NCBI RefSeq assembly: GCF_004798665.1
Contig: NZ_CP039292.1
Location: 2,666,001 to 2,730,000, forward strand
DNA from: Actinomyces procaprae
GTDB taxonomy: Bacteria; Actinomycetota; Actinomycetes; Actinomycetales; Actinomycetaceae
DNA length: 64,000 nucleotides
Direction of reading: 5' to 3'
The notes beneath the pieces were generated by a model that was given only the letters and a program-made list of their open reading frames with translations, was not told where the DNA came from and made no database searches. Made by a program: the position numbers and the translations under genes. Shown piece after piece: positions 8,620 through 18,397 of the stretch (the stretch's first letter is position 1; every line of letters begins with the position of its first letter).

Positions 8620-9636
8620 ATGCCTGCCAGCGGCCACGACGTCACCCAGTCCGACGTCGCCGCGGCTGCCGGAGTCTCGCGCAGCCTCGTCTCCCTCGCC
8701 CTGAGCGGCTCACCCAAGGTCGCCGAGGACACGCGCGCACACATCATGCAGGTCGCCGCCGCCCTCGGCTACCGCATCAACACGGCGGCCTCCGCGCTCG
8801 CACGCCAGCGCTCCTCCACGATCGGCCTGGTTCTGCCGAACCTCCGCAACGCCTTCTTCGAGCAGGTCTCCCGCTCACTCGACGACGCCGCCGCCGCACA
8901 GGGGCTCACCGTCTTCGTCACCGTCGGCGCCCAGGACCAGGAGCGCCTGCACCGGGCGATCAACTCCCTGCTGGGCGTGCGGGTGCTCGGCCTGATTCTG
9001 GTGTCCCCGTGGCTGACGGATCAGCAGCTGGTGGCACTGGGAGACGAGGCCCCGACGTGCCTGATCGGTCGGCGCACGCCCGGCGGGAAGGTCGACGCCG
9101 TCCACATCGACGAGCAGCTCGCCGCCGAGCAGATCGTCTCCCACTTGGACGCCCAGGGAGTTGACTCCCTGGGGTACGTGGCCCCCAGGATCGGCGACGA
9201 CGCCTCCCGCGTTGCCCGCGAGCGCGCCCTGGCCCGGGCCGCCCACAAAGTGGGGCTCACGCTGACCACCGAGGAGGCGAGCACCGACGACGCCGGCGCC
9301 GCCATCCGGCGCCTACTGAGCGTCGGCACCCCGCAGATGGGCCTGATCGCCCACAATGACATGCTCGCGATCGACGCCGTGGCCGTGCTGCGCGAGCTGG
9401 GCTCGGGCGGGGCCGGTCGCACCCCCCTGGCCTCCTACGACAACACCTATCTGGCCCGGCGCGCCGAGTTCGCACTCACCAGCCTGGACCAGCCCGACCC
9501 GCACATGGCTCACGAGGCGGTGCGCCTGCTCGTCGAGCGCTCCGCCGCCCTCGCCCGCACCCCGGACAACCCGCCCGCGCCCCGCGAGGTGTGTACGGAG
9601 GGGCACCTGGTCATCCGCGCCTCCTCCACCGTCTAG
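8620..9636 (+). CDS. LacI-family transcriptional regulator
   Basis: Protein of 338 residues. The N-terminal DNA-binding domain carries the LacI helix-turn-helix SDVAAAAGVSRSLVSLALSG and hinge helix (INTAASALARQRSS); the rest is a periplasmic-binding-like effector domain, starting TIGLVLPNLRNAFFEQVSRS and with the late motifs IAHNDMLAIDAVA and SYDNTYLARR. ATG 8620 has GAAGGGAAA just upstream. It reads toward the dehydrogenase/isomerase pair at 9845-11819, whose promoter contains a LacI-like palindrome at 9735, its probable target. It is a close paralogue of the frameshifted gene at 3365. The effector is probably a polyol or its keto derivative. Confidence 0.88.
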   Translation: MPASGHDVTQSDVAAAAGVSRSLVSLALSGSPKVAEDTRAHIMQVAAALGYRINTAASALARQRSSTIGLVLPNLRNAFFEQVSRSLDDAAAAQGLTVFVTVGAQDQERLHRAINSLLGVRVLGLILVSPWLTDQQLVALGDEAPTCLIGRRTPGGKVDAVHIDEQLAAEQIVSHLDAQGVDSLGYVAPRIGDDASRVARERALARAAHKVGLTLTTEEASTDDAGAAIRRLLSVGTPQMGLIAHNDMLAIDAVAVLRELGSGGAGRTPLASYDNTYLARRAEFALTSLDQPDPHMAHEAVRLLVERSAALARTPDNPPAPREVCTEGHLVIRASSTV

Positions 9637-9666
9637 CGGACTGGAACCCGCTGCCGCACGCCGACT

Positions 9667-9680
9667 CTTGTACGGACAAG
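9667..9680. promoter_or_regulatory. IolR-type operator upstream of the 9845 operon
   Basis: CTTGTACGGACAAG has perfect 5-bp arms around ACGG, the same centre as the site at 16689. It lies 14 bp upstream of the -35 box at 9695. Confidence 0.6.
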
Positions 9681-9694
9681 TCGACGACGACCCA

Positions 9695-9748
9695 TTGACG
9701 TGGTGCGCCGCGCGAGAGAAGATGAGGACGTGAATTCACGCGTGTGAA
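9695..9748 (+). promoter_or_regulatory. Promoter with LacI-like operator just downstream
   Basis: TTGACG (9695-9700), 17-bp spacer, then a weak -10 GAAGAT (9718-9723). Twelve bases downstream, near the expected transcription start, lies TTCAC-GCGT-GTGAA (9735-9748), an inverted repeat almost identical to the core of the palindrome at 28571-28594. Central CG is typical of LacI-family operators. Confidence 0.6.
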
Positions 9749-9844
9749 CCACGTGGGTTCAGCCGCCCGGCAACGCCGCCGCCCGGCCACCAGCACGATC
9801 CTGCCCTGGCCCGCCCGAGCCCAAGGCACCCGAAAGGAATCCTC

Positions 9845-10846
9845 ATGCAGACCTTCGCCCTCCTGGGCGCCGGGTTCATCGGCCGCGTCCACGCCGAGAA
9901 CCTCGCCGCCCAGCCCGATGTGGACTTCGCCCGCGTCTTCGACGTCGATACCTCCCGCGCCACCGAGCTCGCCGACCGCTACGGCGCCGACCGCGCCGAC
10001 GATCTGGACACCGTCTTCGCCGACCCGGCCATCGATGCCGTCCTGATCGCCTCCTCCACCAACACCCACGCCGACCTCATCAAACGCGCCGCCGCCGCGG
10101 GCAAGGCCGTCTTCTGCGAGAAGCCCATCGACCTTTCCCTGGACGTGGCCCGGGAGGCGGCCGCCGCCGCCCGCACGGCCGGCATCCCCGTGATGATGGA
10201 CTTCAACCGCCGCCACGACCCCGCCTACGCGGCGGTCCACGACGCCGTCCACTCCGGCGAGGTGGGTCGGGTGGAGCTCGTGTCCATGACCACCCGCGGC
10301 CCCTCGCTGCCGCCGATCGCCTACCTGGAGGTCTCCGGCGGGCAGATGCGCGACCAGACCGTGCACTTCTTCGACCTGCTGCGCTGGATCACCGGCCTGG
10401 AGCCGGTGGAGGTGTACGTCGCCGGCGCCGCCCTGGCGGACCCGGCCGTGGCCGAGGTCGGCGACGTCGACACCTCCGTGGCCGTGCTGCGCATGGAAGG
10501 CGGCGCGCTGGCGCAGATCGACTCCCAGCGGCGCATCGGCTACGGCTACGACGAGCGCATCGAGGTCAACGGCTCGGAGCGCATGGTCGAGGCCGCCCGC
10601 CACCGCACCGGCTTCGTCAACCACTACGGCCCCGGCGAGCTGCGCACCAACGGCCTCGACGCCGGCTGGTTCGAGCGCATCCGCGGCACCTACCGCAAGA
10701 GCCTGGACGCCTGCGTCGACGCCCTGGAGCGCTCCGCGCCGATGCCCGCCCCGCTCGACGACGGCCTGCGCGCCCAGGTCATCGCCGAGGCCGCCACGCA
10801 GTCCCTGCGCACCCACCGGCCGGTCGCCATCCCGGAGGCTCGGTAA
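9845..10846 (+). CDS. Inositol 2-dehydrogenase-like Gfo/Idh/MocA oxidoreductase
   Basis: Protein of 333 residues resembling rhizobial IdhA-type inositol dehydrogenases: LLGAGFIGRVHAENLA (Rossmann loop), CEKPIDLSLDV, DFNRRHDPAYAAV and the substrate-domain segment LEVSGGQMRDQTVHFFDL with the Asp and His expected for catalysis. The ATG at 9845 follows GAAAGGAAT. First gene of a two-gene unit with the IolI-like isomerase 109 bp downstream. Its promoter carries both an IolR-type and a LacI-type operator, so two inducers may be integrated. Substrate probably an inositol isomer; which one cannot be told. Confidence 0.87.
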   Translation: MQTFALLGAGFIGRVHAENLAAQPDVDFARVFDVDTSRATELADRYGADRADDLDTVFADPAIDAVLIASSTNTHADLIKRAAAAGKAVFCEKPIDLSLDVAREAAAAARTAGIPVMMDFNRRHDPAYAAVHDAVHSGEVGRVELVSMTTRGPSLPPIAYLEVSGGQMRDQTVHFFDLLRWITGLEPVEVYVAGAALADPAVAEVGDVDTSVAVLRMEGGALAQIDSQRRIGYGYDERIEVNGSERMVEAARHRTGFVNHYGPGELRTNGLDAGWFERIRGTYRKSLDACVDALERSAPMPAPLDDGLRAQVIAEAATQSLRTHRPVAIPEAR

Positions 10847-10955
10847 CGCCGTCGCCACGGCGATGGCAACCCGGCCATTCGCCCAGCCGCACAGCCACAA
10901 CCACCCCGGCGGGCCCCGACCCGGCCCGCCACCACCCCGATCGAAGGAGATCACC

Positions 10956-11819
10956 ATGAAACTGTCCATGAACGTCACCTCCACCTTCCACGGCACCGCC
11001 CTGAACGACATCACCGTCGCCAAGGACGTGGGCTTCGAGGGCATCGAGCTGCAGAGCCCCAAGCTATGGCGCTACCTGGATGCGGGCTTCACCCCCGAGT
11101 CACTGCTGCCGCACCTGGAGGGCATCGAGGTCTCCGGCATCGGCGCCCTGCAGGAGGCCGAGCCCGAGGCCTTCCGCGCCGAGGCGGAGAAGCTGGCCCA
11201 CGTCGGCCAGGTCGTGGGCGCCCCGGCCATGCAGATGTGCACCGGCCCGGTCGACGTCACCGTCGTGCAGGACTTCAGGGCGGGCCGCCTGGCCGACGAC
11301 GACCCCCGCTTCCGCGGCCTGCTCGGCCGCCCCGAGGCGGAGGTCATCGAGGAGACCGCCAAGCACGTGGCGCTGGCGGCCGATATCGCCGCCGATCACG
11401 GCCTGGACCTGTTCCTGGAGCCGCTCGGCTGGGCGCCGGTGTGCCACGTGAACCAGGCCCTGGAGATCCTGGAGCGCATCGACCGGCCCAACGCGAAGAT
11501 CGTCGTCGACTTCTGGCACTTCTGGGTGACCGGCTCGACCCCGGAGGAGGTCGCCAAGCTGGACAAGGACCTGATCAGCGCCGTCCACGTGTGCGACGGC
11601 GTGCCCGTGCCGGCCGGCGAGGTTCCCGACCAGGGCGTGTCCCGCAACGTGTGGACCGGCGGCGGCTCCATCCCGCTACAGGAGTGGGTCGACGCCATCA
11701 AGGCGACCGGCTACGACGGCTGGTACTGCTCGGAGATCTTCCACGACCACTCCGCCGAGCTGGACTTCCACCTGGTGGCCCAGACGCTGCTGAACGAAAT
11801 GCGCATCCTCACCGCCTGA
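10956..11819 (+). CDS. IolI-like TIM-barrel isomerase (2-keto-inositol isomerase candidate)
   Basis: Protein of 287 residues of the xylose-isomerase-like TIM-barrel family. It resembles IolI, which interconverts inososes so that other inositols can enter the myo-inositol route: VVDFWHFWVTGS parallels the LDSFHFHAMGS strand of IolI, followed by the metal-site segments VHVCDGV and GWYCSEIF, with an EPLG glutamate earlier. ATG 10956 has AAGGAG at good spacing. Paired with the dehydrogenase at 9845, the natural reading is oxidation then isomerisation of a non-myo inositol such as D-chiro-inositol. That substrate is inferred, not shown. Confidence 0.8.
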   Translation: MKLSMNVTSTFHGTALNDITVAKDVGFEGIELQSPKLWRYLDAGFTPESLLPHLEGIEVSGIGALQEAEPEAFRAEAEKLAHVGQVVGAPAMQMCTGPVDVTVVQDFRAGRLADDDPRFRGLLGRPEAEVIEETAKHVALAADIAADHGLDLFLEPLGWAPVCHVNQALEILERIDRPNAKIVVDFWHFWVTGSTPEEVAKLDKDLISAVHVCDGVPVPAGEVPDQGVSRNVWTGGGSIPLQEWVDAIKATGYDGWYCSEIFHDHSAELDFHLVAQTLLNEMRILTA

Positions 11820-11838
11820 GCCCACCCGCGCATGCGGC

Positions 11839-11883
11839 CGCGCCCCAGCCGACCGGGTAGATTCCCGGATCGACTGGGGCGCG
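11839..11883. terminator. Bidirectional hairpin between convergent genes
   Basis: Outer 10-bp stem (CGCGCCCCAG / CTGGGGCGCG) with an inner CCGGG/CCCGG pairing, between the isomerase stop at 11819 and the convergent transporter stop at 11962. Confidence 0.65.
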
Positions 11884-11961
11884 TGGCTGGTGTGGCTCGC
11901 GGCACCGTAGCCGAGCGAGCGCACCGATGGGCGTCACCCACCTGCGCGCCGGCGTCGGATG

Positions 11962-13416
11962 CTACTTGCCGCGCTTGAACAGCTCCCCGCTCATGACGTC
12001 CGCCTCGAGCTGCTCCAGCGTGCGGCCCTTGGTTTCGGGCACGAACAGGAAGAAGAACACGAAGGCGATGACATTGAGGACGGCGAAGACGAGGAAGGAT
12101 CTGGACAGCCCGATTGCCGAGATGACGCTGGCGAAGCCCAGACTCAGAAGGGAGTTGGTCATCCACAGCACGAAGACCGACAGCCCCATGCCGAAGGCGC
12201 GCATCTTCAGCGGGAAGATCTCCGAGAGCGTCACCCAGGTGGCCACGTTCAGGCACAGCTGCATGGAGCCGACGAAGAACACGATGAGGGCCAGCAGCAC
12301 GAAGGGCTTGGCACCGCCCTCCGGCAGCGCGCTCGCCGCAGTGGCGATGAGGACGTGCGTGATCGCGACCAGGGCGTAGCCCCACAGGAAGGTCTTGCGC
12401 CGGGAGAATCGGTCCATCATCTGCAGGGCGATGATTGCGGCGATCACCGAGATGGTGGCCGGAGCGATATTGGCAATGAGCGCAGCACCTGTGCTGAATC
12501 CGGACTCCTCCAGCACCCTCTCCCCGTAGTAGAGGATGGAGTTGATGCCGGTGGTCTGCTGGAAGAAGCCGATGCCGCAGCCGATCAGGACGATGCGCAC
12601 CAGGTTCTTGTTGGAGAAGATCTCGCCGACGCTCATGTTGACCCGGCTGGCCTCCTCCCTACTGGCGGCCTGGATCTCGGCCAGCTCGGGCTTGGCCCGC
12701 CCCTCGGGCCGCAGCTCATCCAGAATCTTGAGGGCCTCCTCCTCGCGTCCCTTGTCGGCCAACCAGCGGGGGGACTCGGGCAGGCGGGTCACCCCCAGCA
12801 GCAGGAGGATGGCGGGAACAGCCGCCAGCGCGAACATGGCGCGCCACACCCACGGATACTCGCTACCCCAGACATTGCCGATGATGGCGTTCATGACAAT
12901 GGCCAGGAGCTGGCCGGTCACGATCATCATCTCGTTGCGTCCGGCCAGCGAGCCACGAATCTCGTAGGGCGCCAGCTCGGCCAGGTACACCGGCACCACC
13001 ACGGAGGCCGAGCCGACGGCGAGCCCCAGGATCACGCGACCGAGCGCCAGCATGGGCAGGTTGACGGCGGTGACGACTACGACCACGCCCACGATGAACA
13101 TGGAAGCCATGAAGGTAATAGAGGTCTTGCGACCGATCCGGTCGGAGATGCGGCCGCCGGTCAGGGCGCCGACGGCGCTGGCGAACAGCAGCGAGCTGAC
13201 GGCGATGCCGAGGCCGAAGTCGGTCAGATCCAGTTGATCGGGCCGGACCATGAAGCTCTGGGCGCCGTTGATGACGCTGGTGTCGTAGCCGAAGAGCAGG
13301 CCACCCAGGGTGGCGATCAGGGCGACGACGGTCAGTCGGGCGCGGTAGGGACCGGGCGTGAGCGGGGGCAGCTTGGTCCCACCGGACTGTGCGGTGGCCG
13401 TCGGATTGTGAGACAC
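11962..13416 (-). CDS. MFS sugar/inositol transporter (IolT-like)
   Basis: Proton-coupled sugar porter of 484 residues with twelve predicted helices. All hallmark motifs are present: LGGLLFGYDTSVINGA in helix 1, GGRISDRIGRK in loop 2-3, PESPRWLADKGREEEALKIL after helix 6, GIGFFQQTTGINSILYY in helix 7 and FVPETKGRTLEQLE at the C-terminus. This matches IolT/XylE-type importers. An IolR-type operator lies about 55 bp upstream of the ATG, so it is most likely the main inositol importer of the island. Xylose or another monosaccharide is the alternative substrate. Confidence 0.9.
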   Translation of the reverse strand: MSHNPTATAQSGGTKLPPLTPGPYRARLTVVALIATLGGLLFGYDTSVINGAQSFMVRPDQLDLTDFGLGIAVSSLLFASAVGALTGGRISDRIGRKTSITFMASMFIVGVVVVVTAVNLPMLALGRVILGLAVGSASVVVPVYLAELAPYEIRGSLAGRNEMMIVTGQLLAIVMNAIIGNVWGSEYPWVWRAMFALAAVPAILLLLGVTRLPESPRWLADKGREEEALKILDELRPEGRAKPELAEIQAASREEASRVNMSVGEIFSNKNLVRIVLIGCGIGFFQQTTGINSILYYGERVLEESGFSTGAALIANIAPATISVIAAIIALQMMDRFSRRKTFLWGYALVAITHVLIATAASALPEGGAKPFVLLALIVFFVGSMQLCLNVATWVTLSEIFPLKMRAFGMGLSVFVLWMTNSLLSLGFASVISAIGLSRSFLVFAVLNVIAFVFFFLFVPETKGRTLEQLEADVMSGELFKRGK

Positions 13417-13471
13417 ATTGACTCCTTTGTCGGTTCTGGGGTTGACTTCGACGCTAACACGGTTGATACTT

Positions 13472-13487
13472 ATATGTCAGGACAAAT
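13472..13487. promoter_or_regulatory. IolR-type operator upstream of the iolT-like gene
   Basis: ATATGTCAGGACAAAT: right arm perfect, left arm with one change. On the minus strand it reads into TATAAG, a possible -10, so a bound protein would cover the promoter. Confidence 0.65.
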
Positions 13488-13582
13488 CCCCCTATTGTGA
13501 CTTATCCCACTTTTTGTAATTGTTTATGGCAGGGCATTTACTCATAGCCCGTGCCTGCCGCCATTGCGGGGCCGGGCGGGGA

Positions 13583-13623
13583 CCGGGCCGACCGTCCCGC
13601 GTCGCACGGGGCGGCCGGCCCGG
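13583..13623 (-). terminator. Hairpin after the iolH-like gene
   Basis: CCGGGCCG at 13583 pairs with CGGCCCGG at 13616, with further pairing inside. It begins at the stop of the minus-strand gene at 13627 and probably ends the 15631-13627 operon. Confidence 0.4.
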
Positions 13624-13626
13624 GGC

Positions 13627-14499
13627 TCAGGCGCCGAGCTCCTGGGTCAGGCGCTCCAGCGCGGCCCGGTTGTACTCATCGGCCCACTCGTGCCAGCCGA
13701 AGATGCACACCGAGACGACGCCGTCGAAGCCCACCTCCCGCAGCGTGGAGAAGACCTGCTCCCAGGGGACCTCGCCGTTACCGATGGCATTGTGCTGGTG
13801 GACGGTGACGTCGGCGCCGGGCGGGTTGATGATGTACCGGTTGCCGTCGTTGATGCGGTGATTGAAACCGTCGGAGACGTGCACCTCCCGGAGCTTGCCC
13901 GCCGCCGCGGCGGTACGGATCATCCGGTCGGCATCGCCGGCGCCGTCGGACAGGTGGAAGGTGTGCGGGCAGCAGTACTCGTAGCCCAGCCAGTCCTTGT
14001 CCACGCTGCGGACCAGCTCCAGGGCGCGGTCGTGCAGCTCCACGAAGTCGTAGGGGTGCGCCTCCATGTTCAGGCGGATGCCGTACTTCTCGAAGTGCGG
14101 GATCAGCTCCTCAATGGACTTGTACCACTGCTGCTCGGAGCGGCTGGCACGGTTGCGGTCGCCGGAGAACTCCGAGACGATGTCGCGCACGTCCAGGGCG
14201 TCGGCCAGTTCCAGCAGGCGCCGCCAGTTGCGCACCTGCGCCTGCCGCTCGGCCTCGTCGGGCGAGGACCAGTTGAACACGGGGTTCAGCGTGCGGACCT
14301 TGACGCCCGAGTCCTTCTCCGCCTGCTTGAGCTCGGCGATGAAGGCCCGGTCGGCCTTGGGGTAGTGGTGCCAGAGGTGGAACTCGTTGTTGGGTGACAG
14401 CTCCACGTACTTGAAGCCGAGCTCGGCGGCCTTGTGCAGGGTCTCCGCGGTGGACATGCTCAGGTAGTACATGTTCGGGTCAAGGGCGATGTCGACCAT
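13627..14499 (-). CDS. iolH: IolH-like sugar phosphate isomerase/epimerase
   Basis: TIM-barrel protein of 290 residues. It follows the pattern of corynebacterial IolH: IALDPNMYYLS at the N-terminus, HYPKADRAFIAELKQA, a W/RSSPDE segment, IVSEFSG, NMEAHPYDFVE, and NPPGADVTVHQHNAIGNGEVPW near the C-terminus. The biochemical role of IolH is not settled; isomerisation or epimerisation of an inositol breakdown intermediate is usually proposed. It is the last gene of a three-gene unit (TIM barrel 15631, iolG 14536, this gene) with 36 bp between iolG and its start. The symbol is given on pattern similarity. Confidence 0.78.
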   Translation of the reverse strand: MVDIALDPNMYYLSMSTAETLHKAAELGFKYVELSPNNEFHLWHHYPKADRAFIAELKQAEKDSGVKVRTLNPVFNWSSPDEAERQAQVRNWRRLLELADALDVRDIVSEFSGDRNRASRSEQQWYKSIEELIPHFEKYGIRLNMEAHPYDFVELHDRALELVRSVDKDWLGYEYCCPHTFHLSDGAGDADRMIRTAAAAGKLREVHVSDGFNHRINDGNRYIINPPGADVTVHQHNAIGNGEVPWEQVFSTLREVGFDGVVSVCIFGWHEWADEYNRAALERLTQELGA

Positions 14500-14535
14500 G
14501 AGGCCTCTCCTTTCCGTCGGTCTTCCCGGTCGCCG

Positions 14536-15546
14536 TCAGGCGTAGAAGTCCGGCTTGTCGATGAGGGTGACGTCCACCAGCGGGGAGGAGGCGTCCTCCA
14601 GGGATACGACGGCGGCGTCGACGACGGAGGTGGCGGCGTAGCCGTCCCATGAGGTCGAGCCGGTGTGCTCGTCCCGGGCGACGGCGTTGATCCACTCCTG
14701 GAACTCGCGGTTGAAGGCCCCCTGGAAGCGATCGATGTGCGACTGGCACATGGCGTTGCGGTTGCCACTGGCGTCGCGGATGTGGATCTTCTCCTGGTCG
14801 CCCAGGCGCACCGCCGCGGTCTCGAGCACGAGCTCGCACTCGATGGAGTAGGCCCACTGGAGGTTGACGTTGACCTCGTCGTCGATGCGCACACCGGACT
14901 CGGTGTACATGACCACCACGACCGGGTCGATCAGGTGCTCGAAGCGGTGGGTGGTGGACTTCGGGCGCTCGACGCGCACCTTGACGATCTCCTCCCCCAG
15001 CAGCCAGCGCATGGTGTCGATCTCGTGGATCGCGGTGTCGTCGATGGCCATGCGGGAGGTGTAGGACTCCGGGACGGAGGGGTTGCGGTGGCGGTTGTGG
15101 ACCAGCAGCGCCTGGCCGTTCTCGCCCGCCTCCAGCACCGCCTTCATCTCGTTGTAGGCGGCGTCGAAGCGGCGCATGAAGCCGACGGTGACCAGCTTCT
15201 TGCCGGCCCTCTGCTCGGCCTCCATGATCGCGATGCAGTCCTCGGCGGTGGTGGCCAGCGGCTTCTCGCACAGGACGTACTTGCCGGCCTCGATGCACTT
15301 GATGACGTCGGGGGCGTGGACCTTGCCGAAGGTGGCGATGACGACGGCGTCGACCTCGGGGTCATTAATCAGCTCGTCGGAGGTGTCGTAGGCCTTGGCG
15401 CCGTAGGGCTCGGCGGCCGAGACGGCGGCGTCGTGGTTGATGTCCGCCACGGCGACGATCTTGCCCCCGGACAGCTCATTGGTGATGCGGGCGAGGTGGG
15501 CGCGGCCCATGCCGCCGGCGCCGATGAGACCAATGCGAACGGTCAT
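14536..15546 (-). CDS. iolG: myo-Inositol 2-dehydrogenase
   Basis: Oxidises myo-inositol to 2-keto-myo-inositol with NAD. The 336 residues align well by eye with Bacillus IolG: RIGLIGAGGMGRAHLARITNELSGG, CEKPLATTAEDC, GFMRRFDAAYNEMK, HRNPSV, and the catalytic segment DDTAIHEIDTMRWLLGEE with its Asp and His. Near the end TSWDGYAA and KPDFYA are also shared. The ATG at 15546 is preceded by AAGGAAGAG. It is the middle gene of an operon headed by the TIM-barrel gene at 15631, whose promoter has an IolR-type operator. Of the five Gfo/Idh/MocA proteins here, this is the best match to classical IolG. Confidence 0.9.
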   Translation of the reverse strand: MTVRIGLIGAGGMGRAHLARITNELSGGKIVAVADINHDAAVSAAEPYGAKAYDTSDELINDPEVDAVVIATFGKVHAPDVIKCIEAGKYVLCEKPLATTAEDCIAIMEAEQRAGKKLVTVGFMRRFDAAYNEMKAVLEAGENGQALLVHNRHRNPSVPESYTSRMAIDDTAIHEIDTMRWLLGEEIVKVRVERPKSTTHRFEHLIDPVVVVMYTESGVRIDDEVNVNLQWAYSIECELVLETAAVRLGDQEKIHIRDASGNRNAMCQSHIDRFQGAFNREFQEWINAVARDEHTGSTSWDGYAATSVVDAAVVSLEDASSPLVDVTLIDKPDFYA

Positions 15547-15630
15547 GATTTCTCTCTTCCTTGAGGATTCGTTGCGTGTGAGTGCTTGCGGGTGCGCGGC
15601 GGGCCCGGCGGGGGCCGCCGGCCGATGCGC

Positions 15631-16572
15631 TCAGGCCAGGCCCAGGCCGCACTCGGCCAGGTACTTGCGCATGTTGATGGCGTTGGGCTTGGGGAAGGAC
15701 GGCTCGCAGGGGTAGCAGTCCTGCTCGCAGATGCAGTAGATCGGCTTGTCGAGCTCGGCGAGCGCATCCACGAAGGCGTGCATCTCCGGCAGTCCCGCGG
15801 GCGGGCAGACCGAGGCCCCCTTGGTGACGGCCTCACCGAAGGGCCAGTCCTTCTCATGGGCCTCCCGGGTGATGTCCTCATCGAAGGCCTTGATGTGCAC
15901 GTAGGTGATCCGCTCGGGGTACTTCTTGCACAGCTCGACCGGGTCGCCGCCTCCGTAGACCACGTGGCCGGAGTCCAGGCACAGGTTGACGTACTTGGGA
16001 TCCGTCGCGTCGAAGATGCGGGCGATCTCCTCGGGGGTCTCGATGTGCGAGTCGCCGTGGGGGTGCAGGACCATCTTCAGGCCGTACTCGTCCAGCAGCA
16101 TCTGCCCCAGGGCGTTGGCGTGCTCGACGTACAGCTTCCAGGCGTCGTCGGACAGGACGCGGTCATCGGTCCACTCCCAGGTCTTGTCGTCGCGGTAGAG
16201 CGGGGGCAGGTGGACCATGTACTCGGCGCCGACGGCGGCATGGGTCTCGGCGATCTCCCGGAAGTGCCGCAGCGTCTCGGGCCAGGCCTCGGCCCTGTGC
16301 AGGATGCCCCAGCCGGTTCCGGCGACGACGCGCATGCCGTACTCGTCGCACCACTTCTGCAGCTCCTTGGGGTCGGTGGGGAAGTAGCCCCACGGCCCGG
16401 TCTCGATGACTTCGAAGCCCGCCTCGGCCATCTCCTGCCAGGCCTGGCGCGGATCCATCTGCTTGGGGTCATCGGCGAACCAGACGCCCCACTGGTCGGG
16501 GCAGACGCCGATGGTGAGCTTGGAGTACTTCGGATCGTTGGTGTTGACAGCCTTTGAGGCGGTTGACGTCAT
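15631..16572 (-). CDS. Sugar phosphate isomerase/epimerase-type TIM barrel
   Basis: Protein of 313 residues of the IolE/xylose-isomerase-like superfamily: LTIGVCPDQWGVWF, EMAEAGFEVIETGPWGYFP, LHPHGDSHIE, NLCLDSGHVVYGGGD and YVHIKAFDED provide the usual metal-binding Glu/Asp/His positions. ATG 16572 follows AGGAG, which favours it over a longer reading to 16650. First gene of the operon with iolG and the iolH-like gene, 84 bp before iolG. It may be an inosose dehydratase paralogue or an isomerase; it is not a close match to the IolE at 6115. Exact reaction unknown. Confidence 0.8.
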   Translation of the reverse strand: MTSTASKAVNTNDPKYSKLTIGVCPDQWGVWFADDPKQMDPRQAWQEMAEAGFEVIETGPWGYFPTDPKELQKWCDEYGMRVVAGTGWGILHRAEAWPETLRHFREIAETHAAVGAEYMVHLPPLYRDDKTWEWTDDRVLSDDAWKLYVEHANALGQMLLDEYGLKMVLHPHGDSHIETPEEIARIFDATDPKYVNLCLDSGHVVYGGGDPVELCKKYPERITYVHIKAFDEDITREAHEKDWPFGEAVTKGASVCPPAGLPEMHAFVDALAELDKPIYCICEQDCYPCEPSFPKPNAINMRKYLAECGLGLA

Positions 16573-16655
16573 TGTCGCTCCTGAGAGTTCTGATCGATTT
16601 CGCGGGCCGGGGCTGGGACCCGGCCCGGCCGCCCGAATCGTTTCGGACAATCACG

Positions 16656-16703
16656 AGTGTAACGAGTCCAGCTCCAAAACACCAGAGGTTTGTACGGACA
16701 AAT
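16656..16703 (-). promoter_or_regulatory. Promoter with upstream IolR-type operator
   Basis: On the minus strand the order is operator ATTTGTCCGTACAAAC (16703-16688), three bases (CTC), a poor -35 TGGTGT, a 17-bp spacer and -10 TACACT (16661-16656), 83 bp before the gene at 16572. The operator sits immediately upstream of the -35 box, as in the iolC and transaldolase promoters. Confidence 0.6.
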
Positions 16704-16754
16704 TTCACGGATTGCGGGATCTCGCCCCACCCCGCGAACCAGCGGGCAAACGGC

Positions 16755-16788
16755 GCGCCCCCGCAGCAGCAGGCCGCTGCGGGGGCGC
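16755..16788 (-). terminator. Terminator hairpin of the iolC-iolA operon
   Basis: Perfect 13-bp stem (16755-16767 with 16776-16788), 8-nt loop, 32 bp beyond the iolA stop. Confidence 0.7.
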
Positions 16789-16820
16789 ACACGCGCAGGA
16801 CCGCGCCCCGCGCTCGTGGG

Positions 16821-18341
<1,521 letters not shown>

Positions 18342-18397
18342 CACTGACTCCTTGGGATCTTGTTCAGGTGTTCTTCCGATACTGGGGCAGCCGTCAT

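Noticed and set aside
16641..16652. Extra IolR-type site (TTTCGGACAAT) near the 16572 promoter
   Set aside because: Only one half-site matches and the other arm is absent.
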